63,376 nt of DNA, taken from NCBI GenBank assembly GCA_021296265.1, contig JAGWAT010000013.1:2606-65981 (forward strand). The letters are read 5' to 3'. Position 1 is the stretch's first letter. Each line of letters starts with the position of its first letter. Positions 17,409-25,913 of this stretch are shown piece after piece. The notes below the pieces were generated by a model that saw nothing but the letters and a program-made list of their open reading frames with translations, was not told where the DNA came from and did not search any database. Position numbers and translations under genes: made by a program. Source of the stretch: Alphaproteobacteria bacterium. Its GTDB lineage: Bacteria; Pseudomonadota; Alphaproteobacteria; TMED109.

Positions 17409-18197
17409 ATGCTGCCAGACGCATTTGATGTGACCGACAAAGTGGTGTTGATCACCGGTGCCGGACGCGGCATCGGTAAGGGCATTGCCCAGGTGCTTGC
17501 CGAAGCCGGCGCCGACGTGGCAATTAATTCCCTGACCCCGCGTTACGTCGAGGGTGTTGCGACCGAGATCGCCAAATCCAGTGGTCGCCGGGTGGTCCCG
17601 GTAGTCGCGGATGTCACCCAAAACGCTGGGGCGCGGCAGGCGATCGATACGGTCATGGACACCTTTGGCCGGATTGACGTCCTGGTCAACAATCTGGGAG
17701 ACGCCATTCGGAAGCCGCTGGTGGCCTTGCCCGGAGAGGAAACTCCTGCTCTGACCGACGAGGAGCTCAGCCTGGTCATCGACGTCAATCTGACCGAGGC
17801 AATCCTGTGCACCCGGGCCGTCGGGCCGCACATGCTGGGGCGGCGTTCGGGCAAGGTGATCAACATTTCGTCGTGGACCGCCCGGCAAGGTGGCGGCGAC
17901 ATGGTCGTCTACTCGATTGCCAAGACCGGCCTGGCTGGCTTCACCCGGGCGCAGGCGCTCGAATGGGCGCCGTATGGGGTGCACGTGAACAGCATCGCGC
18001 CGGGCATTTTTCCCGACCCGGTAACGGTTGGCGACGACGGGATGCAGCGGACCAGGGACATGGCCGCCCGCAGCGTTCCCTTGTTGCGCCACGGCGAGTT
18101 GCGCGAGGTGGGCTATCTCGCGCTCTATCTGGCCTCCGCCGCGTCGGACTACATGACGGGACAGACCCTCTTTCTCGATGGCGGCATGAGTTTGTAG
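17409..18197 (+). CDS. short-chain dehydrogenase/reductase
   Basis: 262-residue Rossmann-fold oxidoreductase. The cofactor motif is TGAGRGIG (residues about 17-24), followed by LVNNLGD in place of the more usual NNAG, the catalytic serine region VINISSW, and YSIAK as the YxxxK active site. The C-terminus ends in GQTLFLDGGMSL, typical of classical SDRs such as FabG-like enzymes. The substrate cannot be assigned. It lies downstream of the quinone oxidoreductase on the same strand and before a long empty stretch. Confidence 0.85.
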   Translation: MLPDAFDVTDKVVLITGAGRGIGKGIAQVLAEAGADVAINSLTPRYVEGVATEIAKSSGRRVVPVVADVTQNAGARQAIDTVMDTFGRIDVLVNNLGDAIRKPLVALPGEETPALTDEELSLVIDVNLTEAILCTRAVGPHMLGRRSGKVINISSWTARQGGGDMVVYSIAKTGLAGFTRAQALEWAPYGVHVNSIAPGIFPDPVTVGDDGMQRTRDMAARSVPLLRHGELREVGYLALYLASAASDYMTGQTLFLDGGMSL

Positions 18198-19130
18198 TTC
18201 GCGGCGGCGCCAGACCCTCGAACCGGCTGACGTGACAGTGATTCGTGCGTGGCCGGCTTCTCCACCTTCGCCCCGCCACACTTCCGAGCCGTCACGGCAG
18301 CTAGCTGGAGCGCTCCAACCGCAAATGAGCGCACGGCCTGGACCTCCTCATTGCGGAAACCTCTTGTCACGAGAAGGGGCGCCCCGGGAGCGCGCCAGCG
18401 CCACGCCCCACCGGATTCGCCGTCTTCGTCAGCATTCCGTGTGCAGGTACGCGGGCCCAGCGGGAAAGAGAGCAGCATGCGGCCCCCCGACGCTCGCAGA
18501 AGAGGACGCTGCTAAAGATCGCCCGTGGGTCACCCTGCCAGAACCGTGCCACAAGCATGCCGGGACCGCCGCGGGTCCTGACCGGGAAAGAACCGGCCGC
18601 AGGAACGGAGATCGAGGTCGGAATCGTTCCGTGGCCTCGCTCGGGAGGCGGGCCCGGAACCTTTGCCGCGTACCCAGCAACCTCACCTGCCCAGCGGCTA
18701 GGTCCGAACGTCCTGCTTCCATTGGTGGAATTGCCGGCAAACCGGCCGGACAGGCTGGTCCAGGTTTCGCCAATAACGCGACCGCCCTGCTCCCCAGCTG
18801 CCGGCGACCGGGTTGGCCGCCATATGGTCAACTGGCAAATCGACGACCGAGGCGGTTCACGCCCTGACCGCGTCGCAGGGCCACCGCCTGATGCGAGAGT
18901 TGGAGATCGGTGTCAGGGAAGCCTTCACATCGAACGCCCTATCGTCGAACGCCCGATCACAAATCTGAACGACACGAGAGCGACCAACCGTCCGTCCAAT
19001 CGGGCAAATCGTGACAAACTTTGGTGCTATAACAAGCCGTCGTCCGTTCCCGGCATCACCTGCAACTGACAGCCTTAGGGTATCTACCCGCGCCAGCCTT
19101 TCGGGTGTTTTCCATCAGCGAGCGCACCGT
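18198..19130. other. 933-base stretch without a supported gene
   Basis: Frames cross this stretch in several phases on both strands, but none has a family motif, a convincing start or a natural composition. Two near-identical 14-base units (TCGAACGCCC followed by TATC or GATC) sit 1 base apart at 18930-18943 and 18945-18958, about 170 bases before the methyltransferase gene; they could be a regulator site or chance. The region probably carries the promoter of the 19131-25713 unit and perhaps the remains of a lost gene. Confidence 0.45.
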
Positions 19131-20174
19131 ATGTCCACACCCGACGTCCCGTTCGAAGCCCAGATCAACAAGCTCTGGGGACACATCCGGGGCCTGCACG
19201 TCCTCCATCTCATTCGCACGGGCGCCAACCTCGGCTGGTTTCGGCTCCTCGCTGAGGCCGGCGAGCGCGGCCTGACGCCGGAGGACCTCGCCGCTCCGCG
19301 GGGCCTCCACCTGCCTTTCGTCCGGATCTGGTGGAAAACCGCCATCGCCTGGGAGATCTTGGATCCGGCTGCCGACGGCCGGGCACGACTCGCACCGCAC
19401 TTTGACGCCATCCTGGCCAAACCGGGCGATCCCCGTTTCCTCCTCCCCTACGTCGTCGCCACGCTCGACCACTTTCAGCCGGACCTGGCGACCCACACGG
19501 CAGCCATGGCCGACGGCGCCATCCGTACCTTCCAGGAGCATGGTCACGCCTTTACCGAGGCCATCGGCGACACGACGGCCGGGCTCCACGCGCTGATGGC
19601 CCGCCGCATCCTCCCGGGAATCGAAGAGGTGCGTGTCGCCCTGGCAGGCGGCGGGTCGTTTCTCGATTACGGTTGCGGCATCGCCGGTCTCGTCCGCCAC
19701 GTGGCCAACGCCTTCCCGGAGGCCCGCTGCGCAGGCACGGACATCCACCGGGACGGCCTCGAGCAGGCCCGGCAGGCGGTGGCCGCCAGCGGCCTCGAGG
19801 ACCGCGTCACCATCCACGACGGCAACGCCTGGCGCGGCGATGGCGCCAGTGTCGACGTCATCACGATGGTGGAGGTGCTGCACGAGATTCCCGAGGCCGT
19901 GCGACCGGATGTCCTCGCCCATTGCCGCCACCTGCTGCGGGACAACGGGCGGCTCGTCATTCTCGACGAAACGTACCCCGGGGATGCCGATCTCCGGAAT
20001 CCTGATGCCGCGCTGGCCGTCCAGACCCAGTACAACGAGATGACCTGGGGGAACGTCGTCCCCACAGCACAGCAACAGGAGAGCCTCCTGGCGGACGCCG
20101 GTCTGAGGATTGTCGAGCGCACTACCATCGGCGGGATCTTCACCCAGTTGATCGTGGCTCCGCAGGGAGACTGA
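19131..20174 (+). CDS. SAM-dependent class I methyltransferase
   Basis: 347 residues. The N-terminal 150 residues are helical, with HIRGLHVLHLIRTGANLGWF, resembling the dimerisation/winged-helix part of O-methyltransferases. The SAM domain follows: motif I FLDYGCGIAGLV, the acidic motif AGTDIHRDGLEQA, then NAWRGDGASVDVITMVEVLHEI and a post-motif helix. The ATG at 19131 is chosen since the upstream extension has no family similarity. It is the first gene of a tight run ending with SoxC and the SoxD/NosR-like fusion (2-base gap to the next gene). The methyl acceptor is unknown. Confidence 0.8.
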   Translation: MSTPDVPFEAQINKLWGHIRGLHVLHLIRTGANLGWFRLLAEAGERGLTPEDLAAPRGLHLPFVRIWWKTAIAWEILDPAADGRARLAPHFDAILAKPGDPRFLLPYVVATLDHFQPDLATHTAAMADGAIRTFQEHGHAFTEAIGDTTAGLHALMARRILPGIEEVRVALAGGGSFLDYGCGIAGLVRHVANAFPEARCAGTDIHRDGLEQARQAVAASGLEDRVTIHDGNAWRGDGASVDVITMVEVLHEIPEAVRPDVLAHCRHLLRDNGRLVILDETYPGDADLRNPDAALAVQTQYNEMTWGNVVPTAQQQESLLADAGLRIVERTTIGGIFTQLIVAPQGD

Positions 20175-20176
20175 GC

Positions 20177-20950
20177 ATGGACGTCAGGGACAAGGTGGTC
20201 GCCGTTACCGGCGGCGGCAACGGAATCGGGCGTGCACTCGCGATGGAGGCGCACCGGCGGGGCGCGCGGGCCGTGGTGGTGGCCGACCTGGACGGCGACG
20301 CCGCCGAGGCCTGTGCGGGCGCGTGCGGGGGCCGGGCCTGGGCCACCGACGTCGGCGACGACCACGCGGTCGGGCAGTTCATCGAGGCGGCAGAGGCGTT
20401 CGCCGGCCCGATCGACGTCTACTGTTCGAATGCCGGCATCCACCGTCCGGGCGGTATCGACACGAGTGCGGCCGACTGGCAGACATGCTGGGACGTCAAC
20501 GTCATGAGTCACGCCTACGCCACGCGGCGCTTGGCCACACCGATGGCCGAACGCGGCGGGTATTTCCTGATCACTGTCTCGGCGGCCGGCCTGCTGTCGC
20601 AGATCGGCTCGGCGACGTACGCCGTGACCAAGCATGCCGCACTCGCCTACGCCGAATGGCTGTCCATCGCCTGGGGGGAACGCGGCCTCGGGGTCTCTGC
20701 CCTGTGCCCGCAGGCGGTCCGCACCGACATGATCGCCGATCTCCAGGACGGTGGCGTGGCCGGCCTCGACGGTGTCCTCGAGCCGGAAGACGTCGCGCGG
20801 GCGGCGTTTGATGGGATGGTCGCAGGCACTTTTCTCATCCTGCCGCATCCGAATGTCGCGGAGTACGTCCGCCGGAAGGCTACTGACCACGATCGCTGGA
20901 TTCGCGGCATGCGGCGCCTGCAGGAACGCTTTGGCGAGGGAGGCGCCTGA
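20177..20950 (+). CDS. short-chain dehydrogenase/reductase in the soxC operon
   Basis: 257 residues, classical SDR: TGGGNGIG cofactor loop near the N-terminus, DLDGDAAEA acidic strand end that suggests NAD preference, CSNAGI as the NAG motif, TVSAAG as the catalytic serine region and YAVTK as YxxxK. It has a C-terminal extension PHPNVAEYVRRKATDHDRWIRGMRRLQERF seen in the broad group of SDRs with an arginine-rich tail. Its stop overlaps the soxC start by one base, so it is co-translated with a sulfur-oxidation gene. The substrate is unknown. Confidence 0.82.
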   Translation: MDVRDKVVAVTGGGNGIGRALAMEAHRRGARAVVVADLDGDAAEACAGACGGRAWATDVGDDHAVGQFIEAAEAFAGPIDVYCSNAGIHRPGGIDTSAADWQTCWDVNVMSHAYATRRLATPMAERGGYFLITVSAAGLLSQIGSATYAVTKHAALAYAEWLSIAWGERGLGVSALCPQAVRTDMIADLQDGGVAGLDGVLEPEDVARAAFDGMVAGTFLILPHPNVAEYVRRKATDHDRWIRGMRRLQERFGEGGA

Positions 20951-22197
20951 TGCGCCGCCCGCGGGGCCCCCGTCTGAACCGGCGCGTGCTGCTGGGCGGC
21001 GCAGCCGCGGGCACCCTGGCTCCCGGTGCGGCGCTGGCCGCGCGGGCGGGCGACGCCGCGCCCGACTGGATGCTGGTCCCGGGGCGCCCGTTCCGGGAGT
21101 ACGGGGCGCCGGCCCCCCAGGAGGCGGACGTCGGACGGGAGATCCTGCAGCCGTACGAGGACGTCTCGCCCGGCGCCGGCGTGGCCATGACGCCGCTCGA
21201 GGACCTCGAGGGCACCATCACGCCGAACGGCCTGCATTTCGAGCGCAGCCACAACGGCGTGCCCGCCATTGACCCGCTGCGCCACGAACTGCTGATCCAC
21301 GGTGAAGTGGAGCGGAAACTCCTCTTCACGCCGGCCGACCTGTTGCGCTACCCGATGGTCACGCGGGCGCTGTTCATCGAGTGCGCCGGCAACAGCTTTT
21401 TCAATTCCAACGCGTTTCCTCTGGCCGTCGACGAATCGTGTGGCATGCTCCACGGACTGGTGTCCACGGCTGAGTGGACCGGGGTTCCGCTGTCGCTGCT
21501 GCTCGGCGACGCTCGCCCCCGCCGGGGTGCCCGCTGGCTGATCGCGGAAGGCGCCGACGCCAACGCGATGAGCCGGAGCCTCCCGCTGGAGAAGGCGCTG
21601 GATGACGTCCTGGTAGCGCTGTACCAGAATGGCGAGCGGATACGGCCGGAACAGGGCTACCCGATGCGGCTGGTGGTGCCCGGCTGGGAAGGCAACCTCA
21701 ACGTCAAGTGGCTACGCCGCCTCAAGGTCGTGGAGGAGCCGGTCCACGCCCGCGATGAGACCTCCAAGTACAGTGATCTGCGCCTGGATGGAAAGGCGCT
21801 CCAGTTCACCTTCCCCATGGACGTGAAGTCGGTGATCACCCGGCCGAGCGGCGGGCAGAAGCTCACCCAGGGTTTCCAGCACGTCTCCGGGCTCGCATGG
21901 TCGGGACACGGAGCCGTGCGCCGGGTCGAAGTCTCGACCGACGGCGGTAGCTCCTGGCAGACAGCCGCGCTCGACGGCCGGGCCCCCCGGTTTGCGCCCG
22001 TCCGGTTCCGGATGAACTGGACCTGGGACGGTGCGCCCACGACCCTGCTGTCCCGCGCGACCGACCAGGCCGGGCATCGCCAGGAGACCCGGGCCGAATG
22101 GTCCGCCCGCTTCGCGCACGGCCACCTGTACCACTGCAATGCCATCCAGAGCTGGCGGATCGAAGCCGATGGCAGTGTCACCAACGTCTATCTCTAG
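20950..22197 (+). CDS. soxC: sulfane dehydrogenase molybdenum subunit SoxC
   Basis: 415 residues of the sulfite-oxidase fold. The N-terminus RRPRGPRLNRRVLLGGAAAG is a Tat-type signal leading to export. The molybdenum-pterin domain carries FIECAGNSFFN with the cysteine that binds molybdenum, and PMRLVVPGWEGNLNVKWLRRLKV. The C-terminal dimerisation domain has WSGHGAVRRVEVSTDGGSSW. In Sox systems SoxC works with the cytochrome SoxD to oxidise the sulfane sulfur bound to SoxY, releasing six electrons. Here a SoxD-like domain is the N-terminus of the next gene, 21 bases on. Confidence 0.9.
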   Translation: MRRPRGPRLNRRVLLGGAAAGTLAPGAALAARAGDAAPDWMLVPGRPFREYGAPAPQEADVGREILQPYEDVSPGAGVAMTPLEDLEGTITPNGLHFERSHNGVPAIDPLRHELLIHGEVERKLLFTPADLLRYPMVTRALFIECAGNSFFNSNAFPLAVDESCGMLHGLVSTAEWTGVPLSLLLGDARPRRGARWLIAEGADANAMSRSLPLEKALDDVLVALYQNGERIRPEQGYPMRLVVPGWEGNLNVKWLRRLKVVEEPVHARDETSKYSDLRLDGKALQFTFPMDVKSVITRPSGGQKLTQGFQHVSGLAWSGHGAVRRVEVSTDGGSSWQTAALDGRAPRFAPVRFRMNWTWDGAPTTLLSRATDQAGHRQETRAEWSARFAHGHLYHCNAIQSWRIEADGSVTNVYL

Positions 22198-22218
22198 TCG
22201 CCGCAGCTTCAGCTACCC

Positions 22219-25200
22219 GTGATCCGACCCGCCGCTTTCCTCTGGCTCCTGCTGCTGGTCCTGGCGTTCGCTTCACCGGGCCGAGCCGCCGAAGCGCCCG
22301 CATCGCCCGATCTCGGGAGGGAGGCGTCGGACGAAATCGTTCGGCAGATGGACATTTCCGTCGGTCCCGACGGCGCCACCCTGCCGGCCGGTTCCGGCAC
22401 CGTCGAGGCCGGCGAGGCGGTCTACCAGGCGCAGTGCCTGGTCTGCCACGGCGCGCAGGGAGACGGAGCGGACGCCGACATGCTGACCGGGGGCGTCGGC
22501 ACGCTCGGGACGGCCCAGCCCGTCAAGACAGTGGGCTCGTACTGGCCCTACGCCACCACCCTCTTCGACTACATCCGCCGCGCGATGCCGCACAACGCGC
22601 CGCTCTCGCTGACCGACGATGAAACCTACGCGGTGACTGCCTACCTGCTCTGGACCAACCGGATCATCGACCGCGACCTGGTCCTCGATGCGGCCACGCT
22701 GCCCACCGTGCAGATGCCGAACCGCCAGGGCTTCGTGGACGCCTGGGGACCACCTTGGAAACGCGTCTGGCACACGTCCGGCCTCAGCGTCCTCGCGGTG
22801 GTCCTGCTGATCGGGGCTGTGACCGCGACGATTGTCCTGGCGGACCCGCTGACCCGGCGCCCACGCCTGTACCGGGTGGTTCGTGGCGGGCTGCTCGCCG
22901 CCACGCTGATCGGGCTGGGCGGCTGGTTCGGCGTGCAACCTGGCCTGCAGGAGATCGCTGACGCCGTCCGGAGCGCGACCGCTGCCGGCGACTGGCGCCC
23001 GCTGCTCGGCATCCCGGCGCTGGTGCTGGTCGCCGTCTTCACCCTGGTGGCGCTGCTCCTCTGGGGACGCGGTGCATTTTGCGGATGGCTGTGCCCGTTC
23101 GGCGCCCTGCAGGACTTCATTCATCGGGCCGCGCGCCTGCTCGGGGTGCCGCGGTACGAACCGCCGGCGCGCCTGCACAGCGGCCTTCGGCTTCTCAAGT
23201 ACGGCGTGCTCGCGGCCATCGTGGCCGTGGCCGTCTTTATCCCGGCCATGCTGGACACCGCGCTGGCCGCCGAACCGTTCGGGACGGCGATCGGCGACGC
23301 GTTCCTGCGGCCGTGGCCTTATGTGGTGTGGGCCCTGGCCTGTCTCGGCATCGCGGTCTTTACCGAGCGGGCGTTCTGCCGGTACCTCTGCCCCTTTGGC
23401 GCCGCGCTGGGGCTCGGCGGGCGGCTGCGGATGCTCGACTGGCTCCGCCGCCGGCGCGCCTGCGGCACCAGCTGCTCGAAGTGCGAGCCGGTGTGCCCGA
23501 CGCGGGCCATCCGGACCGACGGCACGATCAATCACTCGGAATGCATTCAGTGCCTGCGATGCCAGGAAGCGTACTTCGACCCCGCCTTCTGCCCGGAGGT
23601 GAAACCGCCACGCCGAGCGGGACGCGCGGCCGCGCGGGCCAGCGGAGCGGCGGCGGCCGTCCTGGCCGGGTGGCTGGTGGCGGCGGACCGCGCACACGCC
23701 GACATGTACGACCCGCTCTCGACCCGACTCACGCCCGGCGTGGTCGCGAAGACGTTCCCTGGGGCGGGCGACGTGCAGTCACCTGCCGGATCGCCGCCGG
23801 TCGCGGCCGTGCGGGACGGTGACTCGGTACAAGGGTGGCTGTTTTCGACCTTCGAGACGGTCGACCCACGCGGTTACTCCGGCGAACCGTTCGACATCAT
23901 CGTGGGCCTTGATCATGCCGGCCGCATCACCGGTTCGGCGGTCCTCGAGCTGCACGAGCCCATGGTGGGGCCGAGCCTGATCCCGCAGACCAAACTCGAG
24001 GATCTGTTCGAAGGGCTGCGGAACCTTGATGTGCGCCGCCCCGTCCGGTTCACCGGACGCGGCGTGGACGGGGTCCGCGGCGCCACGATCAGCGCCACCC
24101 TGACGTACAACGCCATCGTTCTTTCGGCCCGCAAGATGGCCCGCATCCAAGGCCTCCTGGGCGAAGAAGAGAACACCGGCCCGTTCCAGCTCGACGTGGA
24201 CCGGTATGAACCGAGAAGCTGGCAGGACTTGCTGGACTGGGGTGGAGTCGTGGGCGGAGAGTTCACGACCGCGGACCTAGGCATCACGGGCGACGCCGAC
24301 CGCCCCGAGGAGTCCGTGCTGTCGTTCTATGCCGCGCTCGCGACGCCCGCCGAAGTCGGCCGCAACCTGTTTGGCGGCCAGTGGTTCAATCACCACATCT
24401 CGCAGATCGGGTACGGCGACCAGCTCCTTGCCGTGCTCGGGAGCGGCCGCATCTCCTGGCGGGGGAACGCCGTCCGGAGAACCGGGCAGTACGACCGGAT
24501 CCGCCTGATCCAGGGCGAGCGGTCCTTCGACTTCACGAAATCGGAATCGCTGACCGCCACCGCCGTCCGTGCCGAGGGACGGCCCCTCTTCTCCGAGACC
24601 GGCCTGTTCCGAATCCCGCGCGACTGGAAATTCGACCCGCTCGAACCCTGGACCATCGAGTTGCGCATCCCGCCGGAAGCGGGCGGCGGCAGCGTCGACC
24701 TGGCGTACACGTTGCCGCAGGAACTCATCGGCGGTGATCCCATCGCCCTGGAGGACGCGGGTCTCCGACCGGTTCAGACCGCCTACTTCGGGTTCGTCAG
24801 GACCAGCGCCCTCGAGGGCTGGCAGCGGGTCTGGGCCGAGCACGACGAGGCGATCATGGGGCTGGTGCTGTTGCTCACCGTGCTCTCGGTGCTCGTGGGC
24901 TGGCCCGACGCGATCTCGCGCAGTCGCCGGGTCCACCTGTGGGCCCGCCTCGTCTTCCTCGCGGTCGTGATCGGCTGGCTCGGCTGGGTCGCGAACGCGC
25001 AGCTCACGATCGTGAACGTGCTGACCTACGCCCAGGCCGTCTTCACCGGCGGCTGGACCAGTTTTCTCTACGAACCGCTGATCGTCATCATTGCCGGCTA
25101 CACGCTGGTGTCGCTGGTGCTGCTCGGGCGCGGCGTGTTCTGTGGATGGCTGTGCCCGTTCGGCGCCCTGCAGGAGCTACTGGCGCGCCTGGCGCGCGCC

Positions 25201-25713
25201 ATACGGCTGCCCACCCTACCCATCACCGAGACAGCGAACGAGCGGCTGTGGGCACTGAAGTACGTGGTGCTCGCCGTCCTGGTCGGCAGCACCCTGACCC
25301 AGGGGATGGGCACCACCCAGGCCCTCGCCGAAGTGGAGCCGTTCAAGACGGCCATCACGCTCCGGTTCGACCGCAGCCTGCCGTATGTCCTGTACGCCGG
25401 GGTGCTGCTGGCGCTGGGGCTCTTTGTCGAGCGCTTCTACTGTCGCTTCCTGTGTCCCCTCGGGGCGGCGGCGGCCGTTCTCGGCAAGGTCCGGATCTTC
25501 GGCAACCTGGCCCGCCGCGCCGAATGCGGAAACCCGTGCCGGCTGTGCGAACGGGCGTGCCCGGTACAGGCCATCGAAGCGAGTGGCGCCATCAACATGA
25601 ACGAGTGCTTCCAGTGCCTCGACTGCCAGGTCGAGTACCACGACGACCGGCGGTGCCCGCCGCTGGTCCGGTTGCGGCGATCGCTCGCTCCCGGCGGTGC
25701 GCCAAGCGGCTAA
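22219..25713 (+). CDS. SoxD-like cytochrome c / NapH-like / NosR-like fusion protein
   Basis: 1164 residues in one uninterrupted frame from GTG. Residues 1-24 are a signal peptide. Residues about 60-160 are a SoxD-like cytochrome c (heme CLVCH at 73-77, likely Met ligand at 123). Residues about 180-465 hold membrane helices with FCGWLCPFGALQ, CRYLCPFG and two Fe-S cysteine runs, like NapH or the NosR C-terminus. Residues about 495-645 are an FMN-binding domain with DGVRGATIS (flavinylation Thr 623). After a periplasmic region a second copy of the membrane part follows with FCGWLCPFGALQ, CRFLCPLG and Fe-S motifs CGNPCRLCERACP and CFQCLDC. No nos genes are nearby. It probably couples SoxC to the quinone pool (inference). 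Confidence 0.85.
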   Translation: MIRPAAFLWLLLLVLAFASPGRAAEAPASPDLGREASDEIVRQMDISVGPDGATLPAGSGTVEAGEAVYQAQCLVCHGAQGDGADADMLTGGVGTLGTAQPVKTVGSYWPYATTLFDYIRRAMPHNAPLSLTDDETYAVTAYLLWTNRIIDRDLVLDAATLPTVQMPNRQGFVDAWGPPWKRVWHTSGLSVLAVVLLIGAVTATIVLADPLTRRPRLYRVVRGGLLAATLIGLGGWFGVQPGLQEIADAVRSATAAGDWRPLLGIPALVLVAVFTLVALLLWGRGAFCGWLCPFGALQDFIHRAARLLGVPRYEPPARLHSGLRLLKYGVLAAIVAVAVFIPAMLDTALAAEPFGTAIGDAFLRPWPYVVWALACLGIAVFTERAFCRYLCPFGAALGLGGRLRMLDWLRRRRACGTSCSKCEPVCPTRAIRTDGTINHSECIQCLRCQEAYFDPAFCPEVKPPRRAGRAAARASGAAAAVLAGWLVAADRAHADMYDPLSTRLTPGVVAKTFPGAGDVQSPAGSPPVAAVRDGDSVQGWLFSTFETVDPRGYSGEPFDIIVGLDHAGRITGSAVLELHEPMVGPSLIPQTKLEDLFEGLRNLDVRRPVRFTGRGVDGVRGATISATLTYNAIVLSARKMARIQGLLGEEENTGPFQLDVDRYEPRSWQDLLDWGGVVGGEFTTADLGITGDADRPEESVLSFYAALATPAEVGRNLFGGQWFNHHISQIGYGDQLLAVLGSGRISWRGNAVRRTGQYDRIRLIQGERSFDFTKSESLTATAVRAEGRPLFSETGLFRIPRDWKFDPLEPWTIELRIPPEAGGGSVDLAYTLPQELIGGDPIALEDAGLRPVQTAYFGFVRTSALEGWQRVWAEHDEAIMGLVLLLTVLSVLVGWPDAISRSRRVHLWARLVFLAVVIGWLGWVANAQLTIVNVLTYAQAVFTGGWTSFLYEPLIVIIAGYTLVSLVLLGRGVFCGWLCPFGALQELLARLARAIRLPTLPITETANERLWALKYVVLAVLVGSTLTQGMGTTQALAEVEPFKTAITLRFDRSLPYVLYAGVLLALGLFVERFYCRFLCPLGAAAAVLGKVRIFGNLARRAECGNPCRLCERACPVQAIEASGAINMNECFQCLDCQVEYHDDRRCPPLVRLRRSLAPGGAPSG

Positions 25714-25719
25714 AGGCCC

Positions 25720-25756
25720 GTTTGCCGCCGGGGCGGTGGCGCACCGCCCCGCAAAC
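25720..25756 (+). terminator. strong hairpin after the fusion gene
   Basis: CGGGGCGGT (25729-25737) pairs with ACCGCCCCG (25743-25751) over a 5-base loop, and outer GTTTG/CAAAC can extend it. It starts 7 bases after the fusion stop codon. It lacks a T run, so it may be a weak terminator or an mRNA-stabilising end. A TATAGT at 25760-25765 just past it is a possible -10 of the alcohol dehydrogenase gene. Confidence 0.5.
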
Positions 25757-25913
25757 CCGTATAGTTCGCCGCACAAAAGGGAAGGGCCTCTCAGGCCCCG
25801 CCGCCGTGGCGGCGTGGCACGAACTACCGACACCGGTGGCGCGCAAGCGTGACTGGGCGTTTGGGTTGTGGCCCCGGCCTAGAGAAAAGATGCTGACCGG
25901 GAGGAATTACCTA

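Noticed and set aside
18930-18958. two 14-base near-repeats as a possible start of a CRISPR array
   Set aside because: Only two units with a 1-base gap and no further copies; not a CRISPR layout.
18557-19069. 170-codon plus-strand frame in the empty stretch
   Set aside because: No family resemblance and low-complexity, proline- and arginine-rich composition typical of chance frames in GC-rich DNA.
22219-25713. possible nitrous oxide reduction locus
   Set aside because: NosR-like domains are present but there is no nosZ, nosD, nosF, nosY or nosL in the window.
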